From positions 22,070,001 to 22,134,000 of the forward strand of contig NC_083384.1 of NCBI RefSeq assembly GCF_031755915.1: a stretch of 64,000 nucleotides of DNA. Reading direction: 5' to 3'. Of this stretch, positions 45,195-56,815 are shown piece by piece; the first letter of the stretch is position 1, and each line of letters starts with the position of its first letter. The position numbers and the translations under genes were made by a program. A model generated the notes under the pieces. The model did not search any database, had not been told where the DNA came from, and saw only the letters and a list, made by a program, of their open reading frames with translations. Source of the DNA: Ziziphus jujuba (Eukaryota; Streptophyta; Magnoliopsida; Rosales; Rhamnaceae).

Positions 45195-46299
45195 TGATAC
45201 GAACCTAGGACGACCTGCTCCTAAACCCGTATTATATTAGCCCGAATCTTTAATTAAGTTCAAGTTTTAATGGAATGGACCTCAACCCCTAACCAACCTG
45301 TGGTTAGAAACCTTGGTATAATGTAGACGCCACAACAGGGGATGGAAAACCTATTGATAAGTCAAGCTAAAACAACCAATTCTCTAATGGTGTTTTAGGT
45401 GTTCTCAAAGAACAAAGAGATAATTAATCTCACAAGTATTTTCTCAATCAAATCAAAGTTGTTTTCTTATTGATAACTAAGCCTTTAAATAGGCTACAAA
45501 GCCACGAAATAAAACCCTAGAACATAAAGAAAACCAGCCACCACACATAAAGAAACCTAGTTGGCTGAAACTATACTTCCTTTCCTAATCTAAGTTTGAT
45601 TAATTAATTCCTTTATATTAAATTAGGAATTAATTAATTTACAATGGAAAGAATAAAATAAAAACCTTCCTAAAGTTATTTTTCCAGAAAATAAATAAAT
45701 AAAAGCCAAAAAGTAATGGTAGTTTCCTAAAACAAAAAGTAAAAGCAAATTAGGAAACTAAAAATGCTAGCCTTTTTGATCAAGTTGACTTTGATCAATC
45801 TTTGACCTCTTTGTGATTCAAATCAGCTTCTAGATTCTTTTTAGGATGCCAAATAAGCTGAATATGAAGTTCCACACGTTGCCCATGCTTGGAAAAATAA
45901 GAAAAGGCTAATACAGTAAAATACAGTAAAGCCAGCAAGCAATACAGCAAATTCGGCCAAATTGTTGATGCTGTCCGTACAAGCCCTTTTTGATCGCATT
46001 TGAGGCTGATTTAACTTGATTCCATGACCTCTTAGGCATATGTATTGAACCAATAAAGCATTGGAACCATTTCATGCTTCCCGGACTCCAAAAATGTACC
46101 AAAACCGTCACCCGGGTCCGTATCGGCTTCCACCACTTGGATGCTTAGAATAGGCTTTGTATCTTCAAGTATGGACAAGCTCTATTGAGATTGATTACCC
46201 CCTGTATAAATACTCCAAGGTTGTCCTTAAATCTCTTAATTTGAGCTCTTGTGATTGGCCTAATCTTCATCCGTGATTGGCTCGGGCGGAATCACATCA
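45195..46299 (-). repeat. 3' LTR of G12
   Basis: 1105 bp. Compared with the 5' LTR, ~37 bp are lost after CTTCATCCGTG (46273), which removes most of the LTR-coded tail. Confidence 0.93.
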
Positions 46300-46822
46300 T
46301 TCCCCTCCTCTTGAAAAGGATTTGTCCTCAAATCAATATCATCACCTGCAGTAAAAGGAGTTAAATCAGCAAAATTAAATGCAGCACTCATGTTATACTC
46401 ACCCGGTAAATTAAGCTTGTAGGCATTCTTGTTATTCGGCTCCAAAACTTGAAAAGGTTCATCCATAGGAGGCATGAGCTTTGACTTTCTTTGATTAGGA
46501 AACCTTTCCTTTCGTAAGTGCAACCAAACCAATTCTCCTGGGTCAAATACTATTACAACAAAATCTAGAAATACATGCTCATTATGGTAAAAATTACACT
46601 TTTTAAAGTTAGCAAACAATATTTCCCAAATTTTCAAATTGCCACTAAGTAAAGCTCTCAACAATGCAGATAAAGTTCTATACAATAAAGACATCTTTAA
46701 ATAAGTACCTTTAAAATTCATGGTCAGCAATGATTTCTTATTCATAATTACTTTATTAACATCACCAAAGCTAAGATAAAAATTTATATTTTTCCTTTCT
46801 TATCTTCCTTTTCCTTTCTCAC
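46260..46822 (-). pseudogene. G12 integrase-tail frame
   Basis: Second part of the G12 polyprotein, in a different frame from 46823-49186. Contains [71 protein letters not shown] and LTPFTAGDD, ending a few codons into the LTR (ITDED, stop). The frame shift comes from one T missing in the run at 46891-46894 (five T in G7, four here). Confidence 0.85.
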
Positions 46823-49186
46823 TCACGGCCATCTCACCTTCCTCACTCTTGGCTTTTGCACCAAATTTCTCACTCTTGGTTTTATTAAAATTTTCCACAC
46901 AACCTGAGTATTAGAAGACTTACCTTGGACAGTAAGCTCACCTTTTCCCTCTTGATTGGTTGGTAGTCCACTTGGAATTTCATTTGGGAAGACATCTCCA
47001 AATTCCTTCAAAAGAGAAATCATTGAACTTGGCAATTCAAGTTCTTCAATGTTAGTTTGATCATTAAAATACTTTTCTTTATAAATCATGACCAGCAAAG
47101 GTTTCTTACACTCAATAACCTTACTAATGTCCCCTAAACTCAAATAAAAGTTGCTACTTGACCTTTCTTTTCTTTCTTTTTCTTTTTCCCCCTTGGATTG
47201 GCGCAAACCTTCAGATTTCCCTTCCTTCTCCAAGCTCTCGGGTTTGCCACTTTCTTTCCCCTCTCTTTGTGTTTTTCCTTGATCTTTCCACTCAACATGA
47301 GTCTTAGAAACCTTACCTTGATCAGCAACCTCATTCTTACCTTCTTGAAAGGATGGTGAAGCCGTTGGTGCCATACTTGCTTTTTCCATGAGCTTTTCGG
47401 CTTCTCTCCTTTGTTGCATTTGTAATTGGTCTTTGTAAACCTCTTTAGGTGATAATGGTTCCAGCTTGACCTTCTTCCCTTTAAACTTGAAAACAATACT
47501 ATTTTCTTGACCAAAATGAGTAGCACGTTTATCAAATTGCCATGGCCTACCTAATAGTATATGTCCAGCAATCATGGGTACAATATCACATAAAACTACA
47601 TCCTCATATCTACCGATATTAAATTTTACTTTGGCTTGTTTATTCACTTTTATTTCACCACCATCATTAAGCCATTGTAATCTATAAGGTTCTGGATGTT
47701 TAATAGTTATTAAGCCTAATTTATCAACTACAATGTTACTAATTACATTTGTACAACTTCCACTATAAATAATCATACTACAAATCTTGCCTTGAATTTC
47801 ACATCGGATGTGGAAGATGTTCTCTCTTTGAATTTCATCCTCATCTTTGTATGCAGCAAGTACTCTCCTAGAAAGCAAGTTTAATTCAGCATTGTATGCT
47901 TGCAAGGTTTCGGGTTCATCCTCCAAGTCCTCCTCCTCTTGCTTGGCTTCATCCTCACTTTCTTCGCTTTTCGATTCTAGCTCGTCATTGCCCTTTAACA
48001 CCATGATTCTTCTATTCGGGCATTGGCTAGCGATGTGTCCTCCTCCCTGGCACTTAAAACACACAACATCATGAGTTCTAGAAGGTTTAGGATCTAATTT
48101 TGCGTCATTCTTTGGTGCTTGGACAGATTCGGTTCTAGTCTCCTTCCTTGGCCAATTTGAACTTTCTTCTTTGACTTTTGGCTTTGGCTTGCTTTCATAG
48201 ATGGGATTGTTCCTCCAGCCACTAGAATTGGACCTTCCACTGTTGGAAACACCTCCAAACCATGATCTTACACCCCTCCTCTTGAATTGATGCTCTAATT
48301 TAATAGCCACATGCAACATCTCCTTCAATTCCACATATTGTTGCAATTCTAGTTGATTGGCTATTTCACGATTCAAACCACCAAGAAACCTTTCCATGGT
48401 TGCTTCCCTATCTTCATTCAAGTTCAATCTCATCATAAACATCTCCATCTCTTTGTAATAATCCTCCACGGACCTACTTCCTTGAGACAAAGATTGAAGC
48501 CTTTGATGCAGCAACCTATGGTAATGGGATGGCACAAACCGCTTCCTCATGGCTCCTTTCATTTGTCGCCATGTTGTAATTAAGTCATCACCAACTCTCC
48601 TTCGGGTGCTTTGCTCATTTGTCCACCATTGGAGTGCATAATGGCCAAACTCCATTGCTGCCAACTTCACCTTCTTACCTTCCGAATAGTTGTGGCAGTC
48701 AAAAATCATCTCCATTTTTTCTTCCCACTCCAAATAAGCTTCAGGATCACTTTTACCCATAAAAGGTGGGATGTAAACCTTGATATTTCCCAAATCATCA
48801 TCTGTATCTTCCCTCCTATATCTGCCATGGCCAGCTCTATCTTGGACAGCAAAGGTTTCATCCATACCTTCCTCAAAGTCACCGTCGAATGGCTCCTCAT
48901 CAAATTCCTCTCTCGGCCTCTCGCGACCTCCTCGTCCTCGGCCTCGTCCTCCATGGAATTCTTGCCTATTTCTTGTATTCGGCCTTCCTTGTGAGGCTTC
49001 TAGTCTTCCCACTCTTTGATTTACATGCTCAACTTGAGCACTAACCCGCTGTATTGATTCCAAAACAGCTCTCATGTCCACTTGGTCTCCACTCCCGGTA
49101 GCTCGGTCATCGCCATGGAATGCTACGGACTCTTCCTCATTGATCCTCAAGGGTGGATCCCCTCTTCTTATTCTAGAATCTGCCAT
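46823..49186 (-). pseudogene. G12 gag-protease frame (near intact, inactive protease)
   Basis: About 787 codons from MADSRIRRGDPPLRIN. Same domain order as G7: capsid region, CCHC knuckle at ~48010-48055 (CFKCQGGGHIASQC), retropepsin, two-block linker up to the frameshift at ~46893. The protease active site reads MIIYSGSC: the catalytic Asp codon (47765-47767) is Tyr through one base change. The stretch from the end of the capsid region to the start of protease is much less like G7 than the parts on either side. gag could still be translated if the element is transcribed. Confidence 0.88.
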
Positions 49187-50353
49187 GTTAGTAAAATACT
49201 GCAAAAATAAAATAAATCCTCACAATATTCACTCCCTCACGTGTTTCACTCAAACAAGGTCGCGACACTCGTGTTTGCACACTAGTTTCGGCTTTTACCC
49301 TCTTTTAAGCTCACACACTCTTGCCTTTTTCCACTCAATGAATTATCTCAAAGTTCTAATTAAAACACCCACAAAACAGCAATTAGATCACTAGTATGTT
49401 TTAATTAAACTTATCAACAAACAGTAAGCAAAAAGTAGTTAATACCGAAAGAATCCAATAAATCCTAATTTTTCGGCTTTCTAGACAAGAAAACACAAAA
49501 TAATGGGAAAACGTTTGAATTTTTGAAAACTGCACCAGATGGTAGTATATTATGAGTTCAAGAATAAAATTCTAGAAAAAGAAATTCAAATACGAACAAG
49601 AATCAAAGAGAACAAAAATATAGAAAAGTGTTGGTTGTTGTTCTTGTAATTCAAGTTTTGTATCAATTCCTTTAACTAATTTTAATCCAAAAAAATTTAA
49701 ACACCCAAAATCCAAATATCCAGCAGCAAAAATAATTTCCCAGCAACTCAAATATCGAATAAATAATAAAAAACCAGCAGCTCCAACAAATTTCCAGCAA
49801 ACAAATCAAACTCCAACCAACCGAAATATTTTTCTGTTTTTTTTTTTTTTTATTCGGCTTTACCTCTTCTTTTTTTTTTTTTTTTTTTTTTCACTCACAG
49901 AACATAAACAACTGCCGTAGCAAGAATAATTACCAAAATTGCAATCCCAACTCCAAAACAAATACCAAACCCGTGACCTCCAAATAAACACAATTGTGCA
50001 GTTTTTTTTTTTTTTTTTTTTAAATGTTGCCGCAAACTCTTTCTTTTTTTTTTTTTTTTTTTTGAATATATGAATGCAAATATTTAAGACTAAAAACAGT
50101 AAAGAAAAATCAACAAAAACCAAATTAACAAGAACAATGATAAAAGACAACCAACAAACTAGGAAACAAAAATACGATAAAACTAGGAAATCCTAAATCA
50201 ACTAGGAATGAATTTTTTTTTTTTTTAAAGATGCAGAACGTGTATAGGATGGATGCAACCTTAGCCTAATGCTAAAGTTGCAGAATAACACAAAAACAAA
50301 TAAAGCAAATAAAGATAGATCAAACCTGAATAAAATTTAGCTCTGATACCAAA
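49187..50353 (-). other. G12 leader and primer-binding site
   Basis: Leader with long sense A-runs (T at 49836-49852, 49871-49891, 50002-50021, 50043-50063, 50213-50226). Canonical primer-binding site TGGTATCAGAGC, complement of 50340-50351. Confidence 0.8.
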
Positions 50354-51490
50354 TGATACGAACCTAGGACGACCTGCTCCTAAACCCGTATTATATTAGC
50401 CCGCATCTTTAATTAAGTTCAAGTTCTAATGGAATGGATCTCAACCTCTAACCAACCTGTGGTTAGAAACCTTGGTATAATATAGACGCCACAACAGGGG
50501 ATGGAAAACCTATTGATAAGTCAAGCTAAAACAACCAATTCTCTAATGGTGTTTTAGGTGTTCTCAAAGAACAAAGAGATAATTAATCTCACAAGTATTT
50601 TCTCAATCAAAACAAAGTTGTTTTCTTATTGATAACTAAGCCTTTAAATAGGCTACAAAGCCATGAAATAAAACCCTAGAACATAAAGAAAACCAGCCAC
50701 CACACATAAAGAAACCTAGTTGGCTGAAACTATACTTCCTTTCCTAATCTAAGTTTGATTAATTAATTCCTTTATATTAAATTAGGAATTAATTAATTTA
50801 CAATGGAAAGAATAAAATAAAAACCTTCCTAAAGTTATTTTTTCAGAAAATAAATAAATAAAAGCCAAAAAGTAATGGTAGTTTCCTAAAACAAAAAGTA
50901 AAAGCAAATTAGGAAACTAAAAATGCTAGCCTTTTTGATCAAGTTGACTTTGATCAATCTTTGACCTCTTTGTGATTCAAATCGGCTTCTAGATTCTTTT
51001 TAGGATGCCAAATAAGCTGAATACGAAGTTCCACACGTTGCCCATGCTTGGAAAAATAAGAAAAGGCTAATACAGTAAAATACAGTAAAGCCAGCAAGCA
51101 ATACAGCAAATTCGGCCAAATTGTTGATGCTGTCCGTACAAGCCCTTTTTGATTGCATTTGAGGCTGATTTAACTTGCGTCCATGACCTCTTAGGCATAT
51201 GTATTGAACCAATAAAGCATTGGAACCATTTCATGCTTCCCAGACTCCAAAAATGTACCAAAACCGTCACCCGGGTCCGTATCGGCTTCCACCACTTGGA
51301 TGCTTAGAATAGGCTTTGTATCTTCAAGTATGGACAAGCTCTGTTGAGATTGATTACCCCCTGTATAAATACTCCCAGGTTGTCCTTAAATCTCTTAATT
51401 TGAGCTCTTGTGATTGGCCTAATCTTCATTCGTGTCGAGTCAGCACCCCAGTGGGTTATCGGTGGAGCAGGCTCGGGCGGAATCACATCA
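50354..51490 (-). repeat. 5' LTR of G12
   Basis: 1137 bp, TGATACGAACCTAGG... to ...GGAATCACATCA, with TATA-like motif at 50640-50653. Confidence 0.95.
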
Positions 51491-52437
51491 CCTTCCGCTG
51501 TTGGAAACATCCCCAAACCATGAGCTTACACCCCCCCTTTTGAATTGATGCTCCAATTTAATAGCCACCTGCAACATTTTCTCCAATTCCACATATTGTT
51601 GCAATTCTAATTGATGAGCTATCTCACGATTCAAACCACAAAGGAACCTTGCCATGGTTGCTTCTCTATCTTTATTCATGCTTAACCTCATCATAAGCAT
51701 CTCCATCTCCTTGTAATAATCCTCGACAGACCTATTTCCTTGAGATAAAGATTTAAGTATTTGATGCAGGACCCTATGATAGTGTGATGGTACAAATCAC
51801 TTTCTCATGGCTCCTTTCATTTGTCACCATGTAATGATCAATTCATCACCTACTCTCCTTCGGGTGTTTTGCTCATTAGTCCACCATTGGAGTGCATAAT
51901 ATCCAAACTTCATTGCTGCCAATTTAACTTTCTTGGCTTCCGAATAGTTGTGACAATAAAAAATCATCTCCATTCACTCCTCCCATTCCAAGTAAGCCTT
52001 TGGATCACTTTTCCCCATGATATGTTTACCTTGATGTTGCCAAGATCATCATCTACCTCTTCTCTCCTATGCCTCCCATGGCCTAGCCTCTCTTGGACAG
52101 CAAGTGTTTCATCCATTCCTTCCTCAAAAGCATCTCCAAAATTTTCCTCTTCAAACTCCTCTCTAGGTCGTCCATGGCCTCTTCGACCTCGACCTCAACC
52201 TCGATCACCATGGAACTCTTGCATCAAATTTGGTCCTCCATGAGATGTTTCTATTCTATCCATCCTTTGATTGATGAGGTCAAATTGAGCATTCATCCGC
52301 TGCAATTGTTCCAAGACAGCCTTCATGTCTGTTTGCTCACCACTCCCCGTAGCTCGGGAATTACCACGGAATCCTATGGATCCTTCTTCATTCATTCTTA
52401 GTGGTAGATCTCCTCTCCTCAACCTTGAACCTTCCAC
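51491..52437 (-). pseudogene. G11 gag (right of G12)
   Basis: Capsid region in three frames: RLSMNKDREATMARFLCGLN (51488-51706), then MKFGYYALQWWTN- and GKSDPKAYLEWE-like sequence (51820-52030), and an N-terminal part (52195-52437). The starting codon is GTG where relatives have ATG (52435-52437). Stops and frameshifts are present. Confidence 0.8.
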
Positions 52438-53553
52438 GTTAGTATAAATAATGCAAAATAAAATAAATTCTCACCAAAAATCACTCCCTCACATGTTTCA
52501 CTCAATCAAGGTCTCGACACTCGTGTTTTCACACTAGTTTCGGCTTTGACCCTCTTTTAAGCTCACACACTCTTGCCTTTTTTTACTCAATAAATTATCT
52601 CAAAGTTCTAATTAAAACACCCAAAAACCAGTAATTAGATCACAAGTATGTTTTAATTAAACTTATCAATAAAATAGTAGCAAAAAGAAAGTAATACCGA
52701 ATGAATTAACAAAGCCTAGTTTTCGGCTTTTCAAGGCAAAATAAGGCAAATCAACAAGAAACTTTTGGAATTAATAAGAACTGGACTAGATGATAAGAAA
52801 TTAATAGTCCAAGAATGAAATTTTAGGAAAAGAAATTCAAACTCAAACAAGAATCAATTTGAACAACATTAAAGAGTAGTGTTGGTTGTTGTTCTTATAA
52901 TTCTAGTTTTGTATCAATTGCTTATTTTAGTCCAAATGATTTAATCACCCAAATTCAAATATCCATCAACAAAAAAAAATCTCCAGCAGCTCCAAATATT
53001 GAATAAACAATCAACAAAACAGCAACTCCAAGAAATTTCCATAACAAATTTCAACACCAAATTCAACAAATCGATTTTTATTTTTTATATCCAGCTTTTC
53101 TTGTTCTCTTTTTTATTTAATTTTTTTTTACTGAATATCAAACACAACTCTAGTAACAAAATTAGCAACCAAATTGCAATACCAACAGTAAGAACTCACC
53201 AAACCCTTGGCCCCCAACAACAACAATAAAAATGTGCAGTTTTTTTTTTTTTTTTTTTTTATTCCTTAAACCTCTTTTTTATTTTTATTTTTATATTTTT
53301 AACTCTAAGATCATAAAACAACTGCAGTAGCAAGGATCAATATCAAAAATTTCAATTCTAAAGCCAAAAATTTACCAAACTCGACACCACTCTTCAAATA
53401 AAAACAAATTGCATAAATTTTAGATTTTTTATGCAATATGCTTTCAAAGTTCTCTCGTTTGTTTTTTCTTTTTTTCTTTTTGAATATATGAATGCAAATA
53501 ATTAAGACCAAAACAACAAAGAAAAATCCCCAATAAACTAGATTACTAAGAAC
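52438..53553 (-). other. G11 leader, truncated
   Basis: Leader homologous to that of G10, with sense A-runs (T at 53240-53260 and others). It ends at 53553 where the Copia C2 LTR begins; no primer-binding site. Confidence 0.7.
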
Positions 53554-54257
53554 TATTGAAATGTGATGATCTTGCCACAATGTGCCAGGTAGTTCGGTTA
53601 CACTTGCACTCTTTGTTTTGCAGCATCAAAAACCAAAAATTATTTATGTTTATGCATTTTATTTTATCTTGTAATGATTAAGAACAATATATTTTTTTTG
53701 TAATGCCATAAGCTCATTAACTAAAGCTTAGGGCTTTTTTGTCTAGTTGCTAGAATTGTATTTCCAACAACATAAGTCCACTTCCTTGGATACCGTTTAA
53801 AGAAGGTTTGGGATTTGGATCTGAATTTTGGATATAATAAACTAGAAACATAGAAGCAGCAGCAGCAAAAAGAATGGCCCAATTTGGAGCTGGGAAGGCT
53901 GAGTTAAGCCCTAAACAATCTGACCCTTGTGCAGTTTTGTTGCCCAGAAATCTGGCCAAAACTGCCTTGGGTTTGATTATTTTTGAATGGGTAAACGGAC
54001 TTTGTTTTATCTGATTTTTGGCTAGAACACAGTTTAATATTCAAAAAGCTTCCCTCCAATTTTCAAGTCAAATGGAGCTGGTTTTCAAATTCAAATGCCT
54101 CAGACAAGCTGAACTGCCCATTAAAGAAGGTTTCTTGCATGCCCAGCACATTGAATAGAGTTAGTTGAGGTAGCTTGGCTTGGTTGGTTACTTTTAATGC
54201 TTTTGTATTTATTGCTCAATATGGCAGCATGTCTTATTGTCTTTTTGATGCATTTAA
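53554..54257 (+). repeat. 5' LTR of C2, first part
   Basis: Starts TATTGAAATGTGGTGATC (TGTTGAAA in C3). It includes about 250 bp near the start (53620-53850) not present in the C3 LTR. Interrupted at TTTAA (54253-54257). Confidence 0.85.
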
Positions 54258-54998
54258 TGTTGGAATTTGGTGTAGGTTTATGTTGTTGTACCCTAGAGCA
54301 CAATCATTCAAGGTGTTAGTCAAGAATGATTGTTGTTGGTTCTTGGTTCTTGATTTTGTTTTTGGGTTTGTTAAGGTTTTGTTTCTGGTTTTAATGGAGG
54401 TTTAGGGTTCTTGAGAAGGTTGTTAGCTTTTGGGAAGAAGAAGAAACCAAAATGTAGTAGTTAAGAGAGAGAGAGCCAAAAATGTTGTTTTTCAAAATCT
54501 GTTTTTGAATCTTTTATTTCTCAACGTTTTTCATTACAATTTTCATACTGTTAAATACATCAAAAAGACAATAAGGCATGCTTCCATATTGAGCAATAAA
54601 TACAAAAGCATTAAAAGTAACCAACCAAGCCAAACTACCTCAACTAATTCTAATCAATGTGCTGGGCATGCAAGAAACTTTCTTTAATGGGCAGTTCAGT
54701 TTGTCTAAGGCATTTGAATTTGAAAACCAGCTCCATTTGACTTGAAAATTGGAGAGAAGCCTTTTTGAATATTAAAATATGTTCTAGCCAAAAACCAGAT
54801 AAAACAAAGTCCATTTACCCATTCAAAAGTAATCAAACCCGAGGCAGTTTTACCTAGTTTTCTGGGCAACAAAACTGCACAAGGGTCAGATTGTTTTGGC
54901 CTTAACTCAGCCTTCCCAGCTCCAAATTGGGCCATTCTTTTTGCTGCTGCTTCCTCTCCATATCTTGCACATTGTGGAAAGATCACCACATTTCAACA
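54258..54998 (-). repeat. 3' LTR of C3
   Basis: Sense ends TGTTGAAATGTGG and CCAAATTCCAACA. The first bases of the LTR (TGTTGA) supply the stop codon of the polyprotein. Confidence 0.93.
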
Positions 54999-55460
54999 CT
55001 CCTCCTTGGTGTTCTTGCTTGAAATATTTAGAAGCTTCCTCAAGGTCTCAAATCTTGCTTTTGGAAGTGGCTTGGTGAAGAAATCTGCAAGGTTGTCTTC
55101 GGTCTTGATATATTCCAAGCTTACTTCTCCATTTTCTTCAAACTCCCTCAAAGAGTGATACTTCACCGATATGGCTGAAGTGTTGTCACCTTTGATGATG
55201 GTTGAACCCTCTTGAGGATAACCAAGGTCCTCCAATAATTTCCTAAGCCAAATGCATTGATTTGCACATGAAGAGCAAGCAATGTACTCGGCTTCGGCGG
55301 TGCTTTGGGCGGTTGTTGCTTGCTTCTTTGCATTCCATGAGAATGGTCCACTACCAAGTGAGAAAAGATACCCCGAAGTGCTCTTCATATCATCCAAGCA
55401 TCCAGCCCAATCACTATCCGAGTAGGCCATTAATCTCATCACATCTTGCTTATCATACAA
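54993..55460 (-). pseudogene. C3 RNase H
   Basis: RNase H-like region of the Copia polyprotein: MAYSDSDWAGCLDDMKSTSG, STAEAEYIACSSCANQ and DNTSAISVK motifs, ending TLRKLLNISSKNTKEEC with the stop formed by the LTR. It degrades RNA in RNA-DNA hybrids during reverse transcription. It is frame-shifted relative to the RT at ~55450-55490, where the RT reads off into a wrong frame after FVGAKRIL. Some residues between KGDNTSAIS and KYHSLREFEE are missing relative to other Copia proteins. Confidence 0.85.
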
Positions 55461-56413
55461 AACTCCAAAGTCTTGTGTTCCTTTGGCACAAGAATTCTTT
55501 TGGCACCTACAAAAAGGTTTTGGGATGATACTTGCATATATCTAGACAAAACACATGTGGCATGCATAATATCTGGTCTTGATGAACATACATAAAGCAA
55601 ACTTCCTATCATGCTTCTATATAGGGTCTTGTTTACCTTTGCTGTGCCATCCTCCCTCTTGTATTTGTCTCCTTGGCTCATTGGTGTTAACATTGGCTTG
55701 CATTCATCAAGGTTGAACTTTTTCAAAAGATCTTTGATGTATTTCTCTTGAGATATGAAAATACCCCTAGAGCATTGCATCACTTCCACTCCAAGGAAGT
55801 AATTCATTTCACCAAGGCTTGACATGTCAAACTCCTTTTCAAGTTCATTTTTCAAAACTTCCACATTCTTTTCATTTTCACCCGTGACCAACAAATCATC
55901 CACATAGAGTGAGATAACAATCATGCCTTCTTCATTCCTTATGTATAGTGTTGGCTCATTTGGACTCCTCCTAAAGCCTTGGTAGGTCAAGTAACCATCA
56001 ATCTTGCCATACCAAGCCCTAGGTGCTTGCTTTAACCCGTAAAGTGCCTTGCGTAGATGGTAGACTTTGTCCTCATGTCCTTGAACAATGAAGCCCTCGG
56101 GTTGCTTGACATAAACCTCCTCTTGAAGCACACCATTCAAGAAAGCCGACTTTACATCAAGGTGGTACACCTTCCATGACATTGAGGCCGAGATCGATAG
56201 GATGAGCCTTATGGTATCCATTCTTGCAACCGGTGCAAATGTCTCTCCATAATCTACACTCGCTTGTTGTGCATAGCCTTTTGCCACAAGCCTTGCCTTG
56301 TGCTGGCATATTGTTCCATCCCCGTTGAACATGGTCCTAAAGATCCATTTTACACCAATTGGTTTCTTGTTTTTAGGTTTAGATAGGTTTAGAAAACAAA
56401 GACCAAGTGTCAT
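55461..56413 (-). pseudogene. C3 reverse transcriptase
   Basis: Almost intact RVT_2-type domain: PIGVKWIFRTMFN, KGYAQQASVDYGETFAPVAR, LDVKSAFLNG, KALYGLKQAPRAWYGKIDGY, catalytic box YVDDLLVTG, MNYFLGVEVMQ, GSLLYVCSSRPDIM. Both catalytic Asp pairs are present. The frame is disturbed at its start (~56380, MTLGLCFLN) and end. As a protein piece it is the best preserved RT in the window together with that of C2. Confidence 0.88.
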
Positions 56414-56497
56414 TCTTTTCTATCATATCCATTTCGGTTTGCATGGCTTCCATCCACTCTTTCTTTTGCATAGCTTATTGAGCATTGGTAGGATCAC

Positions 56498-56815
56498 TCA
56501 AGGAAACATTGCACCTTTCATATATTTTGGACAATGGCCTTTCTCCTCTAACACCATCTCCAATCTCCAATTCGGCTCCAATAGTCTCAAGTGCATCCTC
56601 CCCATCATCTTCATTTCTTCATTGTCATTGTCATTGGTTTCTTCTTCTTCATCATCCAACTGAGCATTATCTTCATGGGCAAGAAGCTCCTCCTTTGTCC
56701 AATCCCAAACAGCATCTTCATCAATCCTCACATCCCTTGTTGCCACAAGTTTCTTGGTTTCCAAGTTGAAAGCCCTAAAACCTTTGGTAACCTTAGTAAA
56801 GCTTGTTCATTCTTA
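56498..56815 (-). pseudogene. C3 post-integrase linker
   Basis: Encodes METKKLVATRDVRIDEDAVW, DWTKEELLAHED and an acidic stretch, the region after the integrase core in Copia polyproteins. A frameshift follows in the Asp/Glu run (~56600). To its right the sequence jumps to the pre-integrase end (VKNEQAL) at ~56800-56815. Confidence 0.8.

Larger units (their letters stand above)
45195..51490 (-). mobile_element. G12: young non-autonomous Gypsy element, close relative of G7
   Basis: Perfect TSD CCTTC (45190-45194 and 51491-51495), LTRs 45195-46299 and 50354-51490, total about 6.3 kb, inserted in gag of G11. LTRs differ at roughly 15-20 positions by eye plus a ~37-bp deletion in the 3' LTR. Its coding region is nearly intact but has a one-base deletion and a changed protease active site. 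Confidence 0.92.
42559..53553 (-). mobile_element. G11: Gypsy element with G12 nested in gag
   Basis: 3' LTR 42559-43679, tail/protease/gag 43680-45194, [G12 45195-51490], gag 51491-52437, leader 52438-53553. The 5' LTR and primer-binding site are missing: the leader is cut at 53553 by the LTR of Copia C2. The start codon and protease are damaged, so it is dead. Confidence 0.85.

Noticed and set aside
54175..54405. Short hydrophobic frames near 54.2-54.4 kb and 58.5-58.7 kb
   Set aside because: They fall in Copia LTRs and reflect the inverted LTR copies of C2 and C3, not a membrane protein gene.
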